7,788 nucleotides of DNA from Chloroflexota bacterium (GTDB lineage Bacteria; Chloroflexota; Anaerolineae; Anaerolineales; UBA4823). The stretch spans positions 1 to 7,788 of the forward strand of contig JAGDMX010000110.1 in the NCBI GenBank assembly GCA_017860725.1, written 5' to 3'. Both the position numbers and the translations under genes were made by a program. The notes under the pieces were generated by a model that searched no databases, was not told the DNA's origin, and saw only the letters and a list, made by a program, of their open reading frames with translations. Below are positions 1-4,720 of this stretch, in pieces. Within the stretch, counting starts at the first letter, position 1. Every line of letters begins with the position of its first letter.

Positions 1-240
1 CCCATCCGGGGTGCGCACGAATGATTGCAACCCGGGCACTCTGAGATGATTTACATTTTGATCCAGGATATTCTGCAATCGTTGGGCGGTCTGATTGTCC
101 AGGCTACCCCAATCGGTGATCGTCCGATTGGATGGAGGGTTATAGGGGGGCACCCGGCGGGTGAGGCGTAAAGCGACAACCGCGACTAACACGAGAGCGA
201 TCAGGAGACCAGTAATCAATTTCCAGTTCACATTTGGCAT
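1..240 (-). CDS. Membrane-anchored protein, probable serine hydrolase (beta-lactamase/DD-peptidase type), 5' part only
   Basis: The first 80 codons are visible and the rest lies beyond the left edge. The ATG at 240-238 follows a strong AGGAGG at a spacing of 6 bases, so the start is well supported. Residues 6-23 form one hydrophobic segment (KLITGLLIALVLVAVVALRL region) followed by arginines, which reads as an uncleaved N-terminal anchor or a signal peptide. The next stretch is proline-rich, then a predicted helix (TAQRLQNILDQNV). The visible part ends with VPGLQSFVRTPDG. That pattern, a helix and then VPG-x(3-6)-V-x-x-PDG, is typical of the N-terminus of class C beta-lactamase-like serine hydrolases and D-alanyl-D-alanine carboxypeptidases, which act outside the membrane. 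The catalytic SxxK motif would lie past the edge, so the family call is a similarity judgement and not proven. It lies downstream of the amine-oxidase-like gene on the same strand, separated by 184 bases holding a large hairpin, so it probably has its own promoter. Confidence 0.6.
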   Translation of the reverse strand, partial: MPNVNWKLITGLLIALVLVAVVALRLTRRVPPYNPPSNRTITDWGSLDNQTAQRLQNILDQNVNHLRVPGLQSFVRTPDG

Positions 241-246
241 GGGAAC

Positions 247-252
247 CCTCCT
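247..252 (-). promoter_or_regulatory. Ribosome binding site of the serine-hydrolase-like gene
   Basis: On the minus strand the sequence AGGAGG lies 6 bases before the ATG at 240. It is a near-perfect Shine-Dalgarno sequence and fixes the start of the gene running off the left edge. Confidence 0.75.
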
Positions 253-356
253 GGGATGAGATATTATTGAGGAGCGGTGAAACTGCAAAGGGATACTGAA
301 TATTTTACCCGAATACTCTCTATATTTAACGTCCACACGAGATAAAACAAGAGGTG

Positions 357-403
357 TTCTGGGATTATTTAGGGCGGCGGAGCCGCCCTAAATAATCCCA
401 GAA
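357..403. repeat. Perfect inverted repeat, 22-bp arms and 3-base loop
   Basis: Positions 357-378 are exactly complementary to 382-403, with only GGA (379-381) as loop. The tip of the stem is GC-rich (GGGCGGC/GCCGCCC) and the base is AT-rich. It begins 21 bases beyond the stop codon of the amine-oxidase-like gene and ends 116 bases before the start of the next minus-strand gene, so it could end transcription of the former. No clean T-tract follows the stem on either strand, so a standard intrinsic terminator is not certain. An mRNA-stabilising hairpin or a dispersed palindromic repeat are alternatives. No second copy occurs in this window. The remaining bases of 241-424 hold no recognisable gene. 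Confidence 0.8.
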
Positions 404-424
404 TCTCTTAATCCCGATTTTCGG

Positions 425-2008
425 TTACCAGTTGACCGGTTTCAACACTGGGCCGACGATATGGCTGCCGCCATGCTGCGAGTCATGCAGGAAATGGCCG
501 GAATACCACAGGACGACATCCTGGTTCTCGATCATCTCGCCATTCAGGAAGCGGTCGAGCTGAGCCTTCGATTTGGCGGGATCAGTCGTGAAGATCTGAC
601 CGTCGTCAATCTCGGATCCGTGATAACGGAGGATCCAGATATCGCCGACTCCATAGCTGCTGGCCGTGCCGTCGTTAGCCCCCGGGATCAGCTCATAGCC
701 TTCGCCGGTGGAAGTATTGGTGACGCGCCACTTGCGCTTGCGGCTGCTATCGCGCAGGCGGCGGATTTCGTAAAACTTGCGGTGCCATTTCGAGCCACCG
801 AACAAGGGGGGATCATTGAACTCCTCGACGAGATTTTTTCCGGCGGTGCGAATGTCAAAATCGAAGCGCCAGTAGGCGTGATGGTGGTGGCTTTTACAGG
901 TACAGGGGTTGTTGGTGGCTGCAAAGCCAAAGCGGGGACGAATGGTACCGTTGGCATGCAACCGCCACTCACTGATATAGCGATACCAGCCGGCAGTCAG
1001 CTCACTGACCAGAACGACCTCCTGCCCGGAAACATAGATAGCGACCCCGCGAAAATTACCGGAATCGATGCCGGTGTCCAAGATCGTTTTGGCCGGGGAG
1101 GTGCAAAATCGGAACCCCGGAGCGAAATCGGTGCCAATGGCCTCGAAGCATGTCTCAGAGTTCTGCCAATCGCGGTAGGTTGGCCCACAGTTGGCCTGGA
1201 TGCCGGCCTGCGAGTATTCAACGTTCAGGATGGGGACGTGGGCGCGGTAGAGAACCTGCTTGCCCCGATAATACACATGGCGCAGCTCGATTCCGGAGCC
1301 ATTCGTACCGGAAGAATTCTTGGGGCGTACAACGGTGAAGTTCCATAAAACGGTCGCTCCTTGAGTGACTTTTAGGCGTAGCTGCTGAGTACCATCTCCT
1401 TGGGCACAAATCAGGTTGTATGGAGGCCCGCACACGTCACCGTTGGGATGGGCGACATCGTGCAGCTCCTCCAGCACTTGATTGCGGATCAGGTTTACGC
1501 CGAGGATGCGATGCCCCAGCTCGTCGGAGAACAAGCCCACGCTCAGAGTACGCTCGATACGACCGTCCGGCTCTTCTATTTCGATCAGGGGGGGCATGGG
1601 GCGGTAGATCTGATACTGCTCCTGGCGCAGTCGCGGGCCAAGTTCCGGGTGCTCGAACAATAAGTTAACAGCATGCTCAAACTCTTCGTTGCTTGGCAAA
1701 GGCTGGGCCGCCGACTCGCTGACGACCAGCAGGTCAGGCTCGTCCAGGCAGCCTTCAGCGTTAAGGGTGCGGTTGTTGGTGTAATCGTAGATGGTGGCGC
1801 GAAAACGACCAGGCGGACGAGGCGAGGCCGTTTTCTGCTCACGGTCAAGGACATCGAAGGACAACAGCCGGTGGGAGGTGTCGGCAAGATACTCCTGGAG
1901 TTGGGGGTGATCCAACAGGGAGCAGGAAACTGCATTCAGGGTCGCTACGTCAGGTCCCCACTGCTCGATTTCAACGTTCAAGTCCGAGGATTCTTGATTG
2001 GGATACAT
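425..2008 (-). CDS. Copper amine oxidase-like protein, short and with altered cofactor motif
   Basis: A 527-residue protein, shorter than the usual 640-720 residues of copper amine oxidases. Those enzymes oxidise primary amines to aldehydes using copper and a topaquinone made from a tyrosine. Family marks seen by eye are: an N-terminal alpha/beta part at about 65-130; RHVYYRGKQVLYRAHVP at 243-259, close to the family's conserved YRG-x-PVLYRA strand; a WQN at 281-283; TAGWYRYISEW followed by ANGTI at 338-356; an HHHH cluster at 374-377 followed by a WRFDFDI strand, matching the HxH copper site; and DVVLWYSGHFLH at 497-508, matching the strand with the third copper histidine (His508). Tyr342 sits where topaquinone forms, but the usual N-Y-[DE] is W-Y-R here. 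The catalytic aspartate expected just after WQN is not evident. No signal peptide is visible. Activity is therefore doubtful, and a binding or redirected role is possible. The ATG at 2008 is preferred over an in-frame TTG six bases upstream because AAGGAG lies 8 bases before the ATG and only 2 before the TTG. It is divergent from the electron-transfer genes. Confidence 0.8.
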   Translation of the reverse strand: MYPNQESSDLNVEIEQWGPDVATLNAVSCSLLDHPQLQEYLADTSHRLLSFDVLDREQKTASPRPPGRFRATIYDYTNNRTLNAEGCLDEPDLLVVSESAAQPLPSNEEFEHAVNLLFEHPELGPRLRQEQYQIYRPMPPLIEIEEPDGRIERTLSVGLFSDELGHRILGVNLIRNQVLEELHDVAHPNGDVCGPPYNLICAQGDGTQQLRLKVTQGATVLWNFTVVRPKNSSGTNGSGIELRHVYYRGKQVLYRAHVPILNVEYSQAGIQANCGPTYRDWQNSETCFEAIGTDFAPGFRFCTSPAKTILDTGIDSGNFRGVAIYVSGQEVVLVSELTAGWYRYISEWRLHANGTIRPRFGFAATNNPCTCKSHHHHAYWRFDFDIRTAGKNLVEEFNDPPLFGGSKWHRKFYEIRRLRDSSRKRKWRVTNTSTGEGYELIPGANDGTASSYGVGDIWILRYHGSEIDDGQIFTTDPAKSKAQLDRFLNGEMIENQDVVLWYSGHFLHDSQHGGSHIVGPVLKPVNW

Positions 2009-2016
2009 GGTCAATA

Positions 2017-2022
2017 CTCCTT
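2017..2022 (-). promoter_or_regulatory. Ribosome binding site that decides the start of the amine-oxidase-like gene
   Basis: AAGGAG on the minus strand is 8 bases before the ATG at 2008-2006 but only 2 bases before the in-frame TTG at 2014-2012. The spacing favours the ATG, which removes two residues from the longest reading. Confidence 0.65.
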
Positions 2023-2230
2023 ATATTGGTTAGAACTGCTTCTTGATCTGATTGAGATGGATTAAACTTTCGCACCGATCAGGCAGGAGGAGCTCACTTA
2101 CTGGATGATATCGTGGCGTGACGAGAAGTGACCTGGATTGACTGAATCCGGTGAGATGTGCCGCCCCCTAATCAATAAATTTGTGAACTTTTGGATACGG
2201 TGAAGACCAAGGGCGCCAGGCGGCCTGATC

Positions 2231-2260
2231 TATAATAACATTGTTGACCTTAATTGTCAA
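2231..2260 (+). promoter_or_regulatory. Possible promoter -10 box with overlapping dyad operator
   Basis: A perfect TATAAT lies at 2231-2236. No good TTGACA-like box lies 16-18 bases upstream, so the promoter call rests on the -10 alone. Directly downstream, TTGAC (2244-2248) and GTCAA (2256-2260) form a dyad with a 7-base spacer. If transcription starts about 7 bases after the TATAAT, the dyad covers the start point, where a repressor would bind. The half-site resembles that of CRP/FNR-type regulators (TTGAT-N4-ATCAA), but the spacer is longer, so I do not assign a regulator. An alternative -10, TACAAT at 2298-2303, would give a nearly leaderless transcript for the ATG at 2313. Confidence 0.3.
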
Positions 2261-2312
2261 ATTGGGACTGGAGAGCAGGACCGTCGATTTTTGGGTGTAC
2301 AATAAATTCACG

Positions 2313-2573
2313 ATGGGTTTTAAACGGCTGTTTCACCAGGAAAAAACTAAGCGGCAAACACTGGTCACCGGACAGGTGGTGTCGGAGACGGCGCGCTGTG
2401 TGCAATGTGGAGTCTGCTCATTCTCCTGCCCGATCAATATCGATGTGCGGCGGCATGCCTGGTTGGGACAGCCGGTGGAGGACAGCCACTGCCTGACCTG
2501 CGGGGAGTGCGTCAAACGCTGCCCACGCGGGGTGCTCAGCTTCGAGCGCACCCACATCTTCAAGGGTGCTTGA
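2313..2573 (+). CDS. Small ferredoxin-like protein with two [4Fe-4S] clusters
   Basis: An 86-residue soluble, cytoplasmic iron-sulfur protein expected to pass single electrons. It has exactly eight cysteines in two classical CxxCxxCxxxCP motifs: C29, C32, C35, C39 (CVQCGVCSFSCP) and C60, C63, C66, C70 (CLTCGECVKRCP). Each motif can bind one [4Fe-4S] cluster. The N-terminus is basic (MGFKRLFHQEKTKRQ) and there is no signal peptide or membrane segment. The ATG at 2313 was chosen because the residues upstream of it in the same frame look non-coding; the longest reading would begin with TTG at 2241. No clear Shine-Dalgarno sequence precedes the ATG, so the start is less certain than the cluster domain. 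The domain resembles that of HdrC/GlpC-type electron carriers. It ends 7 bases before the FAD oxidoreductase start, so it is probably that flavoprotein's partner, carrying electrons between FAD and the membrane cytochrome b. Confidence 0.85.
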   Translation: MGFKRLFHQEKTKRQTLVTGQVVSETARCVQCGVCSFSCPINIDVRRHAWLGQPVEDSHCLTCGECVKRCPRGVLSFERTHIFKGA

Positions 2574-2580
2574 TCCGCTT

Positions 2581-3909
2581 ATGATGCACTACGTGATTAT
2601 CGGGATGGGTGTGGCGGGTTTCACCGCCGTGGAGAGCATCCGCAGGCGGGACCCCCACGGGGAGATTCACTTGGTGAGCGAGGAGCCGGAAGGCTATTAC
2701 TCACGGCCCGGGCTGGCGTATTACCTGAGCGACGAGATTACTGAAAAGCTGCTGTTTCCCTTCACGCATAAAGATATCCACACGCTGGGAGTTACCCAGC
2801 ACGTCGCCCGAGCGCTGTGTATCCTCCCCGAGATACGCAGGGTGGAGTTGAGCGGCCAGATGCGCCTGAGCTACGATCGCCTGTTGATCGCCACCGGGGC
2901 CGAGGCGCGCCCGCTGGATATCCCGGGGAGCGAGGCGGAAGGGGTGGTCAAGCTGGACTGCCTGGGCGACGCTAGAGCTATACTGAGGCAAGCTCGCAGG
3001 ACCAAGCAAGCGGTAGTAGTCGGCGGGGGAATCACCGCCCTCGAGCTGGTGGAGGGGCTGCGGGCTAGGCGGGTGAAGGTGCACTACCTGCTGCGCGGCG
3101 AGCGCTACTGGAATAATGTGCTGGATCCGATAGAGGCGAGGATCATTGAGAAGCGCCTGAAGGAAGAAGGGGTACAGATTCATTACCACAGCGAGCTGGG
3201 GGAGGTGATTCAAAAGAACGGACGGGTGGTGGGGGTGCGCACCAAGGACGGTCTGAAGATTGATTGTGAGCTGCTGGCGGTGGCGGTGGGAATCCAGCCG
3301 CGGATCGAACTGGCAGTTGCGGCGGGCATCGCTGTGGAGCGTGGTATCCTGGTGAATGAGTACTTGCGCACCAACCTGCCAGATATCTTTGCAGCAGGCG
3401 ACGTAGCCCAGGTGTACGACCCGGCTAGCGGCAAAGCGATGCTGGATAGCCTGTGGGGTCCGGCGCGCGAGCAGGGAGCTGTGGCTGGCTTGAATATGGC
3501 CAGCTCCCCTGAAGAATTCCAGCCTTATTCTAAGAAGGTGCCGTTCAATGTGACTCGATTGGCGGGATTGACGACCACGATCATCGGCACGGTAGGGCAG
3601 GGCCGGGATGATGACCTGCTGGGAATCGCCCGTGGTGACAGTGAAACCTGGAGACAATTACCGGACGTACTGGCAGTACAGTCCGATTTCGAGGTCAACC
3701 GGGTGCGCCTGCTGCTCGGTGAGCGTCGGTTGGTGGGGGCGGTGGTGATGGGTGACCAGAAGCTGTCGCACCCACTGCAGCACCTGATCCGGCAGGGGGT
3801 GGATATCTCGCCGATCCACGAGCGACTGCTGCAACCCGGCGCACCATTGGCGGAAATCATTATTGAATATTGGCTGGATTATCAGCAAAGAGAAGGCCAT
3901 GCTGCGTAG
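2581..3909 (+). CDS. FAD-dependent NAD(P) oxidoreductase (pyridine nucleotide-disulfide reductase fold)
   Basis: A 442-residue flavoprotein of the two-dinucleotide-binding-domain family that includes NADH:rubredoxin reductase, nitrite reductase flavin domains and ferredoxin reductases. The FAD-binding GMGVAG is at residues 8-13. The YSRPGLAYYLS stretch at 40-50 is characteristic of the nitrite-reductase/rubredoxin-reductase branch. LLIATGAEARPLDIPG is at 101-116, the NAD(P)-binding VVGGGITALE at 146-155, and the second FAD motif NLPDIFAAGDVAQ at 265-277. A C-terminal domain follows from about 320. There is no redox-active CxxC pair, so it is not a disulfide reductase. It has no signal peptide and should be cytoplasmic. 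The likely reaction is electron transfer between NAD(P)H and the neighbouring ferredoxin or membrane cytochrome. The start may be the ATG at 2581 or the next at 2584; a GTG at 2566 would overlap the ferredoxin stop but has poor ribosome-binding spacing. The 3' end overlaps the cytochrome b gene by 11 bases, implying coupled translation. Confidence 0.87.
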   Translation: MMHYVIIGMGVAGFTAVESIRRRDPHGEIHLVSEEPEGYYSRPGLAYYLSDEITEKLLFPFTHKDIHTLGVTQHVARALCILPEIRRVELSGQMRLSYDRLLIATGAEARPLDIPGSEAEGVVKLDCLGDARAILRQARRTKQAVVVGGGITALELVEGLRARRVKVHYLLRGERYWNNVLDPIEARIIEKRLKEEGVQIHYHSELGEVIQKNGRVVGVRTKDGLKIDCELLAVAVGIQPRIELAVAAGIAVERGILVNEYLRTNLPDIFAAGDVAQVYDPASGKAMLDSLWGPAREQGAVAGLNMASSPEEFQPYSKKVPFNVTRLAGLTTTIIGTVGQGRDDDLLGIARGDSETWRQLPDVLAVQSDFEVNRVRLLLGERRLVGAVVMGDQKLSHPLQHLIRQGVDISPIHERLLQPGAPLAEIIIEYWLDYQQREGHAA

Positions 3910-4705
3910 CAACCGTGAACTGTGGTGGGCATTGTTGGCGGTGGTCACGATCACTGCCGCCTACCTAGGGGTGACTTACGCCTGGCAGGAAGTGCCGCCT
4001 TCGTCGGAGTTGTTCGGGCACCTGATCGGGGTAGCCGGCTTTATCCTGATGATCATGACTGAGACGCTGTACAGCATTCGCAAGCGCAGCCACCGGGCTC
4101 GCTGGGGACGTATGGCAAGTTGGCTGCGCTTTCATATTTTCACTGGGATTGTTGGGCCGTACATGGTTCTGCTGCACAGCGCCTGGAATTTCCAGGGGCT
4201 GGCGGGGATCAGCTTGCTACTGACGGTGCTGATCGTGCTGAGCGGGTTCATCGGGCGCTATATTTACACCTCCGTGCCCAGGAATGTGGATGGGGCGGAG
4301 ATGGAGAGCAGCCAGATCCAGGCGCAGATGGCGGCACTGCAAACCGAGCTACAGGTACGTATGCAAGCGCAGCCCGAGTTGGCACAGGTAATGCCAGTGG
4401 TTGATAGGGAAGCAGCGCCCGGAGTCGGGCTGATCTTCGGGAGGGCATGGATCGATTGGCAGCAGCGCAGGCGCTGGAATCAGGCCAGCAGAATCATCAG
4501 TCCTGAGCTGCGTGAGCAGGCCGGGCAGCTTGAAGCACTGGCCTTACGGCAGCAGGAGTTGCGCCGCCAAGAGGCCTCGCTGGCAACGGCGAGGCGCTGG
4601 CTGGGATTGTGGCACGCGGTGCACATCCCGTTAGGGTTTGTGCTGTTCACAACGGCAGTGATTCATTCGGCGGCGGCGTTTTATTATGCGACTTTATTGC
4701 AGTAA
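3899..4705 (+). CDS. Membrane cytochrome b-like protein, five helices, probable two haems b
   Basis: A 268-residue integral membrane protein. Hydrophobic segments lie at about 9-29, 38-60, 75-97, 101-123 and 236-264. The positive patches RKRSHRARWGR (61-71) and GRYIYTSVPR (119-128) put the N-terminus inside and the C-terminus outside. Helix 3 carries His79 and His93, and helix 5 carries His242 and His256. Both pairs are 14 apart, the usual spacing of two stacked haems b; His41 and His239 are further candidates. Between helices 4 and 5 is a glutamine- and leucine-rich, probably coiled-coil region (about 135-232) predicted to be cytoplasmic, where it could dock the flavoprotein or ferredoxin. 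No close named family was recognised. The ATG at 3899 overlaps the flavoprotein gene by 11 bases and has AGAAGG just upstream. An upstream TTG at 3863 in the same frame is a less likely start. The multihaem cytochrome follows after 15 bases, suggesting that this protein carries electrons across the membrane. Confidence 0.75.
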   Translation: MLRSNRELWWALLAVVTITAAYLGVTYAWQEVPPSSELFGHLIGVAGFILMIMTETLYSIRKRSHRARWGRMASWLRFHIFTGIVGPYMVLLHSAWNFQGLAGISLLLTVLIVLSGFIGRYIYTSVPRNVDGAEMESSQIQAQMAALQTELQVRMQAQPELAQVMPVVDREAAPGVGLIFGRAWIDWQQRRRWNQASRIISPELREQAGQLEALALRQQELRRQEASLATARRWLGLWHAVHIPLGFVLFTTAVIHSAAAFYYATLLQ

Positions 4706-4720
4706 GGTCTAAAGTAAGGT

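Larger units (their letters stand above)
2009..2312. other. Divergent intergenic region, about 300 bases
   Basis: This region separates the minus-strand amine-oxidase-like gene from the plus-strand electron-transfer cluster, so it must hold promoters for both. Visible structure includes a small inverted repeat, GGATT-N5-AATCC, at 2135-2149; a perfect TATAAT at 2231-2236; and TTGAC-N7-GTCAA at 2244-2260. A purine-rich AGGAGGAG at about 2085-2092 precedes a nine-codon open frame (ATG at 2105) that resembles nothing known. No convincing -35/-10 pair was found for the minus-strand gene. No RNA gene or riboswitch fold was recognised. Confidence 0.6.

Noticed and set aside
873..884. Four histidines in a row in the amine-oxidase-like protein, resembling an affinity tag.
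   Set aside because: They fall exactly where the HxH copper ligands of the family belong, inside the domain and before a conserved FDFDI strand.
461..1348. A 295-codon open frame on the plus strand inside the amine-oxidase-like gene.
   Set aside because: It is antisense to a gene with clear family motifs, has no ribosome binding site, and its composition is what the complementary strand of that GC-rich gene would give.
2085..2131. AGGAGGAG followed by a nine-codon frame (ATG 2105), a possible leader peptide.
   Set aside because: The peptide has no run of regulatory codons and no attenuator-like hairpins follow; chance is a sufficient explanation.
2701..3657. A 318-codon minus-strand open frame opposite the flavoprotein gene.
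   Set aside because: The plus-strand protein has both dinucleotide-binding motifs; the antisense product is rich in H, Q, R and L with no recognisable domain.
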